Positions 7,406 to 14,012 are shown, numbered from the stretch's first letter. The stretch is 14,012 bases of DNA from Burkholderiales bacterium (GCA_005800795.1 SYEN01000163.1:1-14012), one strand, 5' to 3'. Numbers and translations are program-made. The notes: generated by a model not told the origin, from the letters alone.

Positions 7406-8380
7406 CTACTCCGGCTTGATGCCTGCCGCCGCCGCAATCTTGCGGTATTTTTCGATGTCCTGCCTTTGCCGCGCGCTCAATGCGTCAGCGGTCGATCCGA
7501 TGATATCCGTGCCTGCTTCAAGCTGGCGCTGCTTGTAATCGGCGGATTGGATAATGCTGGTCACGTCGGCATAAATTTTGTCAGCGATATCCCTGGGCGT
7601 TTTCGCTGCCACCCAAATCGCGTACCACTGTACGATATCAAAACCGGGCGCGCCCGCCTCAGCTATCGTGGGCACATCCGGCAGGGCACCCGACCGCTGC
7701 GCGGCAGTCACTGCCATCACGCGCAGGCGGCCCGACTTGATGTGCGGGATCGCCGTCGTCGGTGCAGTCAAGCCGATGGGTACGTGCCCGCCCAGAAGAT
7801 CAATCAACGCCGGCGCTGCGCCCTTGTAGGGCACGTGCACCATGTCGATGTTGAAAGTGGTTTTCATCAGCTCGCCCGCGAAGTGTTGCGGCGTACCGTT
7901 GCCGATGGAGGCGTAGCTCAATGCGCCGGGTTTGGCGCGCGCCAGCGCCACCAGTTCCTTGACGGTTTTTGCGGGCAGCGAGGGATGCGCCAGCAGTACC
8001 GGCGCCGTGGTACCCACCAGCGTAATCGGCTGCAAGTCACGCACCGGGTCGTAGGGCATTTTTTTAAACAGCGCCGTATTCATCGACACTTCGCTGGAGG
8101 CGGAGAGCAGCAACGTATAGCCGTCGGCAGGGCTTTTCACCACAAAGTCAGTGCCAATCATGGCGCTGCCGCCAGGGCGTGACTCCAGCACGACCGGTTG
8201 GCCCCAACGTTCGGTGAGCCGTTGTGCGATGGGCCGCGCCGTGAAATCTGAACCGCCGCCCGCCGGATAGGTGATCACAAAGCGTACGGTTTTCGAGGGA
8301 TATCCCTGTGCACTGGCCACCGCCGCCAGCCCGAGTACGGCCAGCACTCCCACCCTGCCCAAACACACCCTGATCACCAT
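7406..8380 (-). CDS. Tripartite tricarboxylate transporter (Bug/TctC) receptor 3
   Basis: This is a 324-residue periplasmic binding protein of the Bug family, of the classical type. A signal peptide ends ASA-QG at about residue 24. It is followed by KTVRFVITYPAGGGSDFTAR, ESRPGGSAMIGTD, SPADGYTLLL, the MVHVPYKGAAPAL segment and GGHVPIGL, all in the usual order. The start at 8380 has AAAGG seven bases upstream; the open frame continues to 8470 but that stretch has no family similarity. A 16-bp near-palindrome sits just upstream of the start. It is the only gene on the minus strand between two plus-strand groups, so it is probably a single transcription unit. The ligand is unknown, presumably a carboxylic or aromatic acid. 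Confidence 0.92.
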   Translation of the reverse strand: MVIRVCLGRVGVLAVLGLAAVASAQGYPSKTVRFVITYPAGGGSDFTARPIAQRLTERWGQPVVLESRPGGSAMIGTDFVVKSPADGYTLLLSASSEVSMNTALFKKMPYDPVRDLQPITLVGTTAPVLLAHPSLPAKTVKELVALARAKPGALSYASIGNGTPQHFAGELMKTTFNIDMVHVPYKGAAPALIDLLGGHVPIGLTAPTTAIPHIKSGRLRVMAVTAAQRSGALPDVPTIAEAGAPGFDIVQWYAIWVAAKTPRDIADKIYADVTSIIQSADYKQRQLEAGTDIIGSTADALSARQRQDIEKYRKIAAAAGIKPE

Positions 8381-8395
8381 TTGCAAACCTTTGTA

Positions 8396-8411
8396 AGTTG
8401 TAATTTCAACT
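8396..8411. promoter_or_regulatory. Near-perfect palindrome AGTTGTAATTTCAACT upstream of receptor 3
   Basis: Fourteen of 16 positions are symmetric, with 5-bp AGTTG/CAACT arms and an AATT core. It lies 15 bp upstream of the minus-strand start at 8380, next to the Shine-Dalgarno. A regulator bound here could control receptor expression. This is a visual finding without a known match. Confidence 0.35.
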
Positions 8412-8530
8412 GCGTCAGGCAGCATCCCGCACCTTATCATCTGGTAATGGCTTCTGTCACTGCCCGGCACCGGTCTGGCGAGATGGCCACGCAGCGGCCA
8501 GCGGCGATTTTCTGATAACCTTCGCTTTTA

Positions 8531-8543
8531 TTGATTTCATCAA
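8531..8543. promoter_or_regulatory. Short dyad TTGAT-TTC-ATCAA before the plus-strand operon
   Basis: Perfect 5-bp arms around 3 bp lie in the AT-rich leader 19 bp before the start at 8563. It could be an operator or chance. A second small dyad, TGGCC-N7-GGCCA, is at 8484-8500. The promoter of the downstream operon must be in 8381-8562, but I cannot place convincing -35/-10 boxes. Confidence 0.22.
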
Positions 8544-8562
8544 AATTTCAAACGAGGTTACC

Positions 8563-8973
8563 ATGGCACTAAGCTCCCCCGATGACCGCGGCTCCGAAGC
8601 CAAAATGGACGCGGACAATCTGTATCGCGAAGAAATCGTTACTGACCGCAAAGTCGGCACGCTGCGTATGATGACGCCGATCAAAAGCGACGGCACGGCG
8701 GACACCGCACGCCCAACACTCTACATCGGCGAAGCGCAAATCATGACGCAAGCCGGCCCTCTGCCGATCAACTTTGAAATCGAGGGCAAGAATCTGGCCG
8801 AAGTGGTTGCCAACTTCGGCGAGGCAGCCAAGGAAGGCGTCGAGCGCACCGTGCGCGAGTTGCAGGAATTGCGCCGCCAACAGCAATCATCGATCGTGGT
8901 GCCCGGCGCGGGCGGTATGGGAGGTATGGGCGGACTTGGCGGGATGGGTGGCGGCAAATTGCAATTGCCTTGA
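8563..8973 (+). CDS. Small conserved-type cytoplasmic protein with GGM-rich tail
   Basis: This 136-residue protein is of unknown function. I recall similar small proteins annotated only as hypothetical or cytoplasmic in Burkholderiales. There is no signal peptide or membrane segment. The N-terminal 35 residues include DADNLYREEIVTDRKVGTLR. A middle part (about residues 52-75) looks like beta strands (TLYIGEAQIMT, PINFEIE), then an acidic/basic helix (about 76-108) ends QELRRQQQSS. The C-terminal tail from G115 to G131 is almost pure glycine with spaced methionines (GGMGGMGGLGGMGGG), like the disordered tail of GroEL. GAGG lies about five bases before ATG. It is first in a close-packed plus-strand series, 15 bp before receptor 4. 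Role unknown. Confidence 0.8.
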   Translation: MALSSPDDRGSEAKMDADNLYREEIVTDRKVGTLRMMTPIKSDGTADTARPTLYIGEAQIMTQAGPLPINFEIEGKNLAEVVANFGEAAKEGVERTVRELQELRRQQQSSIVVPGAGGMGGMGGLGGMGGGKLQLP

Positions 8974-8988
8974 TGGCGGGCACCGGCT

Positions 8989-9975
8989 ATGAAATCCAGG
9001 GGTTTTCGCCTGACACTCGCCGCGCTGCCTGCGCTGTTTTGCTTCGGCGCCGCCAGCGCGCAACAGCGTGCGGCGGCAGATTATCCTTCGCGTCCGATAC
9101 GCATCGTGGTGCCGTTCGTCGCGGGCGGCCCAATGGATGTGATCGGCCGTCTGGTCGGGCAAAAAATCACTGCTGTGTGGGGGCAAAACTTCATCATCGA
9201 TAACCGCGCCGGCGCAGGCGGCATCATCGGCACCGAGGCCGTTGCCAAGGCGCCGCCCGACGGCTACACCGTGCTGCATACCTCCAGTTCGCATGCGCAG
9301 TTGGCCGCCTTCAACAAACTGCCTTACGATCCGCTGCGCGATTTTTCACCGGTGGCCACGGTCACGCGCAGCGTGGGCTATGTGCTGGCCGTACACCCCT
9401 CGATACCCGTGAAGACAGTGAGCGAACTGTTGTCGCTGGCAAAAAAAGCACCGGGAAAGCTGAATTACGGCAACTCGGGTTACGGCGGTGTGCTGCACGT
9501 CGGCACGGAATTGTTTACCGGCGCCACCGGCATCCAGATGAATACCGTGCAGTACAAAGGGATCGGCCAATTGGTGACCGATCTGGCCGGCGGCCACATT
9601 GATCTGGCGTTTCTTACCGCGTCCACCTCCGTGGGACTGGTCAAGACCGGCAAGATCCGCCCGCTCGGCATCAGCAGCGCCAAGCGCTGGAAGCAATTGC
9701 CCGAGGTGCCCACCATCGCTGAAACGGGCGTCAAGGGCTTTGAATATTATGCGTGGTTCGGCTTTTGGTATCCTGCGGCAACACCCAACGAGTACGTAAA
9801 TAAATTTCACGGCGAGCTGGCCAAGGCGGTCGCGGCGCCCGACGTGTTGGCGCGTTTTGACGAAATAGGATTCGACGTCTTCGTACTCAAGCCTGAAGAA
9901 TTTGGCAAGCTGGTGCAGACAGATATTGAAGTAACACGCAAGCTGGCCACGCGGTTGGGTGTCAAGCTGCAGTAA
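8989..9975 (+). CDS. Tripartite tricarboxylate transporter (Bug/TctC) receptor 4
   Basis: This is a 328-residue periplasmic Bug-family binding protein. The signal peptide has a hydrophobic core and ends GAASA-QQ at about residue 25. The first ligand loop is RIVVPFVAGGPMDVIGR, followed by IDNRAGAGGIIGTEAVAKA, DGYTVLHT, the YDPLRDFSPVA segment, the VQYKGIGQLVTDLAGGHID segment and LPEVPTIAETG, all typical and in order. It begins 15 bp after the small GGM-tail protein with only a weak Shine-Dalgarno. Its TAA stop overlaps the ATG of the next receptor in a TAATG, implying translational coupling and balanced expression of two paralogues. Ligand unknown. Confidence 0.92.
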   Translation: MKSRGFRLTLAALPALFCFGAASAQQRAAADYPSRPIRIVVPFVAGGPMDVIGRLVGQKITAVWGQNFIIDNRAGAGGIIGTEAVAKAPPDGYTVLHTSSSHAQLAAFNKLPYDPLRDFSPVATVTRSVGYVLAVHPSIPVKTVSELLSLAKKAPGKLNYGNSGYGGVLHVGTELFTGATGIQMNTVQYKGIGQLVTDLAGGHIDLAFLTASTSVGLVKTGKIRPLGISSAKRWKQLPEVPTIAETGVKGFEYYAWFGFWYPAATPNEYVNKFHGELAKAVAAPDVLARFDEIGFDVFVLKPEEFGKLVQTDIEVTRKLATRLGVKLQ

Positions 9976-10943
9976 TGCGCCAGCGCCCCATGCTGCTGGC
10001 AGTCCTCGGCTGGATTCCGTTGCTGACGCTGGCGACGATGGCCTCACAAGCCGCAGACTATCCCGCCAAACCCATACGCCTGATCGTGCCATTGCCACCC
10101 GGTTCGCTGATGGATTTGCACGCGCGTCTGATCGCGCAAAAACATCGGCTTGGCCAGCCGGTGGTGGTCGACAATCGCGCTGGCGCAGACGGACGCATCG
10201 GCTCAGAACTGATAGCCAAGGCGCCCGCTGACGGTTACACGCTTGGCATCGCCACCATCGGCACACTGGTGGTGGCACCGTTGATCCATACGAACACGGG
10301 TTACGATCCGGTGAGGTCATTTGCGCCGGTCAGCCGCATGACGACCGCGCCGTATCTGATTGTGGTGCATCCCGCAGTGACAGCGGGCAGCCTGAAAGAA
10401 CTCATCGATCTCGCCAGGGCCAAACCGGGCTTGCTCAACCACGCCACGGCCAACGCCTTCGCGCGGCTGGCGGGCGAGTTGTTTAACAGCACCGCCGGCA
10501 TTAAAACGGGTAATGTGCCTTATCAGGGACCTGTCGCCGCCACCACGGATTTAATCTCCGGACGCGTGCAGCTCATGGTCGAAGCGCCCGGAGTGTTCCG
10601 GCAGGAAATTCAGCTTGGCAGGTTGCATGCATTGGCCGTCGCCGACTCCCGGCGCTACGCACACTTGCCGCAAGTGCCCACCACGGCGGAAGCGGGTCTC
10701 GCAGGCTTTGAAGTCAGAACCTGGTTTGGCGTCACCGCGCCAGCAGCAACGCCGGCCCGCGCGATAGCACTATGGAATAGTGAAATAAATCAAATACTTG
10801 CAATGAAAGACGTGACCGACAGTCTGGCCACGCAAGGGCTGGAGGCTGCGGCCACGACGCCGCAACAATTTTCAGATTTCGCCCGTGACGAACGTGCGCG
10901 TTGGGCACGCGTGGTAAAACAGGCTGGGTTGAAGTTCGACTGA
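9975..10943 (+). CDS. Tripartite tricarboxylate transporter (Bug/TctC) receptor 5
   Basis: This is a 322-residue Bug-family periplasmic binding protein that starts on the last base of the preceding stop (TAATG). A signal peptide ends near SQA-AD at about residue 27. Its ligand loop, RLIVPLPPGSLMDLHAR, replaces the usual PPGGGTD, and the following helix is about two residues shorter than in its paralogues (IAQKHRLGQPVVVDNRAGA). Later segments are standard: APADGYTLGI, VRSFAPVS, the NVPYQGPVAATTDLISGRV segment and LPQVPTTAEAGLAGFE. Coupling with receptor 4 and the 17-bp gap to the LigB-family gene suggest one transcript. Changes in the first loop may alter ligand preference. That is inference. 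Confidence 0.9.
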   Translation: MRQRPMLLAVLGWIPLLTLATMASQAADYPAKPIRLIVPLPPGSLMDLHARLIAQKHRLGQPVVVDNRAGADGRIGSELIAKAPADGYTLGIATIGTLVVAPLIHTNTGYDPVRSFAPVSRMTTAPYLIVVHPAVTAGSLKELIDLARAKPGLLNHATANAFARLAGELFNSTAGIKTGNVPYQGPVAATTDLISGRVQLMVEAPGVFRQEIQLGRLHALAVADSRRYAHLPQVPTTAEAGLAGFEVRTWFGVTAPAATPARAIALWNSEINQILAMKDVTDSLATQGLEAAATTPQQFSDFARDERARWARVVKQAGLKFD

Positions 10944-10960
10944 AAACTTGGAGACACCCC

Positions 10961-12019
10961 ATGGCGGAAATCCTCGGACTCGGCATGACGCATTACCCCG
11001 GCCTGTATCGTGCAGACGCCGACATGACCTCCACGCTCTACCGCACGCTCGCCGGTAAGCGCATGCCCGCGCATCTGAAAGACCCGGCCAACTGGCCGGC
11101 GGCGATGCGCGAAGAATGGAGCGACGACGACGGCGGTGCGGCCGCGCGCGCGCACCGCACGCGTTGCTTTGCCGCGATGCGCTTGCTGCGTCAGCGGCTG
11201 GATGCGTTTCGCCCTGATCTGGTGGTGATTTTCGGCGACGATCAGTACGAGAATTTTGTCGAAGACATCGTGCCGCCGTTTTGCGTCTACATCGTCGGCG
11301 AGATGGCCTCGCGGCCCTTCGACATCCCGGCAGCGGCAATATTGAAACACCCCAATTTCTGGAATGAACCAAAGGATAAAGTGTTTCACCATCGCGGCCA
11401 TGTCGATGGCGGGCGTTATCTGGCCAACCGCCTGATGCAATCAGGCATACCAGTGCCCTATGCCTATCAACTTCGCTACGGCTATGGTCTGGCGCACGCA
11501 TTCATCAACACGCTGCTGTATCTGGATCTGGATCGCACAGGCTTTGACTACCCGGTGGTGCCGTTTCACGTCAACTGCTATGGCGGCGCGCTGGTGCGCA
11601 CGCATGGCGGGCAGATTTCGCCGGCAGACATCGGCAACATGCCCGATCCTGCCGCGCCGACGGCGGCCTCCACCTTCGACATCGGTGCGGCAATTGCCAA
11701 TGTCTACGCAGAATCGCCGTGGCGCGTAGCCATCATCGGCTCATCCAGTTGGTCGCACGCCTTCCTCACAGCCAAAAACGGCTGGCTCTACCCGGATCAC
11801 GCCAGCGACCGCGTGCGGCTGGAAGAATTGCGCGGGAACCGTTTCGCGTTGTGGCGCGATCTCACCGCCGCGCAACTCGAAGACGCCGGACAACACGAGT
11901 TGCTCAACTGGATCACGCTTGCCGGCGCCATGTCAGCGCTCGGAAAAGAAGCCGAGATCATCGACTACACCGAGTCCTACGTGCTGAATTCCAACAAGTG
12001 CTTTGCGGTGTTTTCGTAA
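10961..12019 (+). CDS. LigB/MhpB-fold extradiol dioxygenase family protein
   Basis: This 352-residue protein belongs to the class III (LigB/MhpB/DODA) extradiol ring-cleavage dioxygenase family, non-heme iron enzymes that open catechol-type rings. Expected active-site positions by eye are: metal ligand H11 in GMTHYPGL; catalytic His H179 in YGLAHAFIN; catalytic-base position H266 in SSSWSHAFL; and metal ligand E313 in GQHELLNWITLAGAM. The second metal His of LigB (an NDH or DHY motif in relatives) is replaced by Q95 in GDDQYENFVEDIVPPF, which otherwise aligns well with MhpB. So either the subfamily uses a different ligand set or it is not a classical Fe(II) dioxygenase. The start at 10961 has GGAG eight bases upstream; an in-frame ATG at 10901 would overlap receptor 5. 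The context suggests aromatic acid breakdown. The substrate is unknown. Confidence 0.82.
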   Translation: MAEILGLGMTHYPGLYRADADMTSTLYRTLAGKRMPAHLKDPANWPAAMREEWSDDDGGAAARAHRTRCFAAMRLLRQRLDAFRPDLVVIFGDDQYENFVEDIVPPFCVYIVGEMASRPFDIPAAAILKHPNFWNEPKDKVFHHRGHVDGGRYLANRLMQSGIPVPYAYQLRYGYGLAHAFINTLLYLDLDRTGFDYPVVPFHVNCYGGALVRTHGGQISPADIGNMPDPAAPTAASTFDIGAAIANVYAESPWRVAIIGSSSWSHAFLTAKNGWLYPDHASDRVRLEELRGNRFALWRDLTAAQLEDAGQHELLNWITLAGAMSALGKEAEIIDYTESYVLNSNKCFAVFS

Positions 12020-12077
12020 TCAAAAGATGCACTTTGCACCATCGGCAGTCGTGGATTAAAACTCCCTAATAATCAAT

Positions 12078-12968
12078 ATGTTAAGGATAGGCATCGATCT
12101 CGGCGGCACGAAAACAGAAATCGCGGCGTTCGCGGCCCATGGCGCTGAACTGGTGCGGCGGCGCGAACCCACACCCAGCGGCAACTACCAGGCAACACTC
12201 GCTCTGATCGCCAGGCTGATCCACGACGCTGAGCAGACACTGGGGGCAACTGCCACCATCGGCATCGGCACGCCGGGCGCGTTATCGCCTTCGACCGGCG
12301 TGATGCGCAACTCAAATTCCACGTGTCTGAATCAGCAACCGCTAAAAAAGGATTTGCAGCACAAACTCGGCCGCGAAGTGCGACTGGCGAACGATGCGAA
12401 TTGTTTTGCATTGTCAGAAGCCGTGGGTGGCGCTGCGGCAGGCGCAACCCTAGTGTTCGGCGTGATCTTGGGCACCGGTGTCGGCGGCGGCATTGTGATC
12501 AACGGCAAGGTGATCGACGGCCCCAATGCCATCGCCGGCGAAGGGGGTCACAATCCGCTGCCGTGGCCGGCGGATGACGAACGGCCGGGCGACGCGTGTT
12601 ACTGCGGCCAGCTTGGCTGCATCGAAACCTTTTTGTCGGGACCGGGGCTGGCGCGCGACCATGCACGCGTTACAGGCTCAACACTCACCGCCGAAGACGT
12701 CACTGCGCAAGCCATGCACAACACGCAAGCAACGCAAACGCTCGCCCGCTACGAGCACCGGCTGGCGCGCGCGCTCGCCAGCGTCATCAACGTGATCGAC
12801 CCCGAGGTGATCGTGCTTGGTGGCGGCTTGTCGAACATTCAGCGCCTTTACACAAACGTTCCCGCACTGTGGGGAAAATGGGTATTCTCGGATGCCGTGC
12901 GCACGCGCCTCGTGCGCAACCGCCACGGCGATTCCAGCGGGGTGCGTGGCGCGGCGTGGCTATGGTGA
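12078..12968 (+). CDS. mak: ROK-family sugar kinase, Mak-type fructokinase
   Basis: This 296-residue ROK-family kinase probably phosphorylates fructose (to fructose 6-phosphate) or a related hexose with ATP. It looks closely similar to E. coli Mak: the N-terminus RIGIDLGGTKTEIAAF carries the phosphate-binding loop, the C-terminal HGDSSGVRGAAWLW appears identical to Mak, and REVRLANDANCFALSEAV is nearly so. Catalytic D106 lies in NDAN. The ROK zinc site is complete, with H158 (in GEGGHNPLPW) and C174, C176, C181 (CYCGQLGC). The glycine-rich ATP segment GVILGTGVGGGIV and VIVLGGGLSN are present. The 58-bp upstream gap lacks a clear Shine-Dalgarno and has no obvious terminator, so it may have its own promoter. 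It is followed 15 bp later by a Nudix gene. Confidence 0.9.
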   Translation: MLRIGIDLGGTKTEIAAFAAHGAELVRRREPTPSGNYQATLALIARLIHDAEQTLGATATIGIGTPGALSPSTGVMRNSNSTCLNQQPLKKDLQHKLGREVRLANDANCFALSEAVGGAAAGATLVFGVILGTGVGGGIVINGKVIDGPNAIAGEGGHNPLPWPADDERPGDACYCGQLGCIETFLSGPGLARDHARVTGSTLTAEDVTAQAMHNTQATQTLARYEHRLARALASVINVIDPEVIVLGGGLSNIQRLYTNVPALWGKWVFSDAVRTRLVRNRHGDSSGVRGAAWLW

Positions 12969-12983
12969 TCTGCAATAACGACG

Positions 12984-13433
12984 ATGGAAACAGATAAAAC
13001 TAGCATTCCAAACAAAGTGTTATCGTGCGGCGTGGTGCCGGTGCTGTTCGCGTGGGGCGATTGGCAACTGCTGATTCTACGGCGTGGTGACACGTGGGAT
13101 TTTCCGGCGGGCATTGTCAACGTGCGTGAAGATTCGCTTGAGGCTGCCAAGCGCGAAACCCTCGCCGCCACCGGCATCAACGATCTGGAATTCGCGTTCG
13201 GCGAGGAGTTCAAGGAAACGGTACCCTATACGAGTAACGGCACAGGCAACAAGGTGGGCCGCTACTACGTTGCCGAAACGCGCACCGAAAAAATCACGTT
13301 GCCGGTTTCCGCACGGCTGGGCAAATCCGCCTACGACGAATGGCGCTGGGTCAATGGCGAAGAAGCCGAAGACTATCTGCCGCCGCGCCTGACGCACGTG
13401 CTGGCGTGGTTGTGTGAAAAGATCAACGAGTAA
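12984..13433 (+). CDS. Nudix-family protein with degenerate Nudix box
   Basis: This 149-residue Nudix-fold protein resembles the dinucleoside polyphosphate (Ap4A) hydrolase subgroup. Nudix enzymes cleave nucleoside diphosphates linked to another group. The Nudix box would be G43-x5-E49-x7-R57-E58-U-x-E-E-x-G-U. Here G43, E49, R57, E58 and G64 are kept, but the two metal-binding glutamates are A61 and A62 (RETLAATGI). The flanking WDFPAGIV strand and the C-terminal segment YDEWRWVNGEEAEDYLPPRL, followed by THVLAWLCEKI, are normal for the fold, so the domain itself looks intact. Catalysis may be lost or use other acids. It is 15 bp downstream of mak and 15 bp upstream of the next gene, so co-transcribed. 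Confidence 0.83.
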   Translation: METDKTSIPNKVLSCGVVPVLFAWGDWQLLILRRGDTWDFPAGIVNVREDSLEAAKRETLAATGINDLEFAFGEEFKETVPYTSNGTGNKVGRYYVAETRTEKITLPVSARLGKSAYDEWRWVNGEEAEDYLPPRLTHVLAWLCEKINE

Positions 13434-13448
13434 GTTCTGGAGAGCAAA

Positions 13449-14012
13449 ATGGCGGACATCAAGGCATTCCCATATCTGGGCTTTGTGCGGTTTGATTTGA
13501 CCAACAAGGCGTTCGACCGCCAGTTCAATATTCACTTCGACGATCACATCCAGGAACTTGCAAACAAGCCCGGCTACTCAACCTCGTGGCGCACGCAAGA
13601 AATGCGCAGCGTGGAAACCTTCAACTACAACGCGGACCTGCTCGAAGAGGAATACATGCAGATTTATTCCATCCGCGCTTCAAGTGCTGTGCCGTGTCCG
13701 CCTGAAACTTCGCTTCGGCATTACTCGTGCCCTTGAAGTGGTATTCCAAGCGCGCCCAGCAGCGGCCCGCGCGGTTGTCTTTCTCGGTCAACCCCAGTAC
13801 ACGGTAAAACACGCGGCCCCAGTTGCCGAGATCGCGGCGCCACGGTTCTTTTTCCATCACCGGCGGCGGCGGATTGCTGGGGAACGAACTGAACACGCCG
13901 GGTTCGCGTGCTCGAACTGCCCGGCGTGCACCGCATCTGGCAATTGCAGCACGCCCCCGCACCCGCACAAATCGGCGTCGACCCAGCGGCACGCTACATG
14001 AATCTACTGGAA
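13449..14012 (+). pseudogene. Unknown gene broken by a 227-bp internal inversion, runs off the window
   Basis: This gene of unrecognised family starts at ATG 13449 with GGAG about eight bases upstream, 15 bp after the Nudix gene. As written, its frame ends at TGA 13734 after 95 residues. The first 76 residues (starting MADIKAFPYLGFVRFDLTN) look like real protein; the rest (ASSAVPCPPETSLRHYSCP) does not. From 13893 the same frame is again protein-like up to the window edge (LELPGVHRIWQLQHAP). The minus strand between these parts is open and protein-like. Reverse-complementing 13678-13904 joins all three parts in frame with no stop: IYSIR-EPGVFSSF at the left junction and AQHLKR-VLELPGV at the right. 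The repaired product has at least 188 residues, with no signal peptide or membrane segment seen. Function unknown. Confidence 0.8.
13678..13904 (-). other. Inverted coding segment between two CGCG tetramers
   Basis: This 227-bp block carries 75 codons of the host gene in reverse orientation, read on the minus strand as EPGVFSSFPSN, then EKEPWRRDLGNWGRVFYRVL, then RCWARLEYHFKGTSNAEAKF, ending AQHLK. It is bounded by CGCG at 13674-13677 and 13905-13908, the only repeat shared by the two ends. The right border lies in a small hairpin (GTTCG-N6-CGAAC, 13902-13917), and the left border is next to a quasi-palindrome (GCGCTTCAAGTGC). Inversion by template switching at such sites, a switching element, or an assembly/amplification error could produce it. 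Confidence 0.78.

Noticed and set aside
8484..8500. TGGCC-N7-GGCCA as a rho-independent terminator
   Set aside because: The stem is short and is not followed directly by a T tract; neither flanking gene ends there.
12020..12077. Terminator or strong promoter between the LigB-family gene and mak
   Set aside because: No stable hairpin with a T run and no convincing -35/-10 pair could be identified in the 58 bp.
13621..13992. A separate minus-strand 123-codon gene at the window end
   Set aside because: Only its part within 13678-13904 looks like protein, and that part fits in frame into the flanking plus-strand gene when inverted; the outer parts are Arg-rich shadow sequence.
1..14012. CRISPR array, tRNA or rRNA genes
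   Set aside because: No regularly spaced repeats and no tRNA or rRNA-like segments were seen on either strand.

Overview
The window looks like a chromosomal accessory/catabolic region of a betaproteobacterium, most likely Burkholderiales-related. The DNA is GC-rich with tightly packed genes. It carries five periplasmic receptors of the TctC/Bug family, a family greatly expanded in Burkholderiales, and a small protein of a type I associate with that group. The taxonomic call is inference; there is no rRNA or marker gene here.

Layout. (1) 1-140: right end of an IS3-family insertion sequence, with the C-terminus of its transposase and a terminal inverted repeat. It is inserted into, and truncates, a minus-strand gene (98-715) exactly within what looks like an HEXXH zinc-protease motif. 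(2) 742-5237, minus strand: a xanthine dehydrogenase/CoxL-type molybdopterin hydroxylase large subunit, preceded by two divergent Bug-type receptors. (3) 5238-5338: a divergent regulatory region with a perfect 6+6 bp dyad. (4) 5339-7390, plus strand: a LeuC/LeuD-type (aconitase superfamily) hydro-lyase pair. The large subunit is broken by a single in-frame amber codon at a position where a TGG or TTC codon is expected. (5) 7406-8380, minus strand: a third Bug receptor, convergent with leuD. (6) 8563-14012, plus strand: a close-packed series of genes. These are a small protein with a GroEL-like GGM tail, two overlapping Bug receptors, a LigB/MhpB-fold extradiol dioxygenase homologue, a Mak-type ROK fructokinase, a Nudix protein with a degenerate Nudix box, and a gene of unknown function running off the window.

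The gene set (molybdenum hydroxylase, LigB-type ring-cleavage enzyme, aconitase-type hydratase and several periplasmic carboxylate receptors) suggests uptake and aerobic breakdown of an aromatic or heteroaromatic acid. No step is proven by the sequence. The receptors lack their TctA/TctB membrane partners here, and the hydroxylase lacks its FeS and FAD subunits.

The most unusual signal is at the end. The gene starting at 13449 appears broken, but reverse-complementing the 227 bp between two CGCG tetramers (13678-13904) restores one continuous reading frame across both junctions to the window edge. This is a micro-inversion, either real (possibly switching) or an assembly/amplification artefact. 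Together with the IS-disrupted gene and the amber leuC, three of the 13 protein-coding genes other than the transposase fragment are broken.
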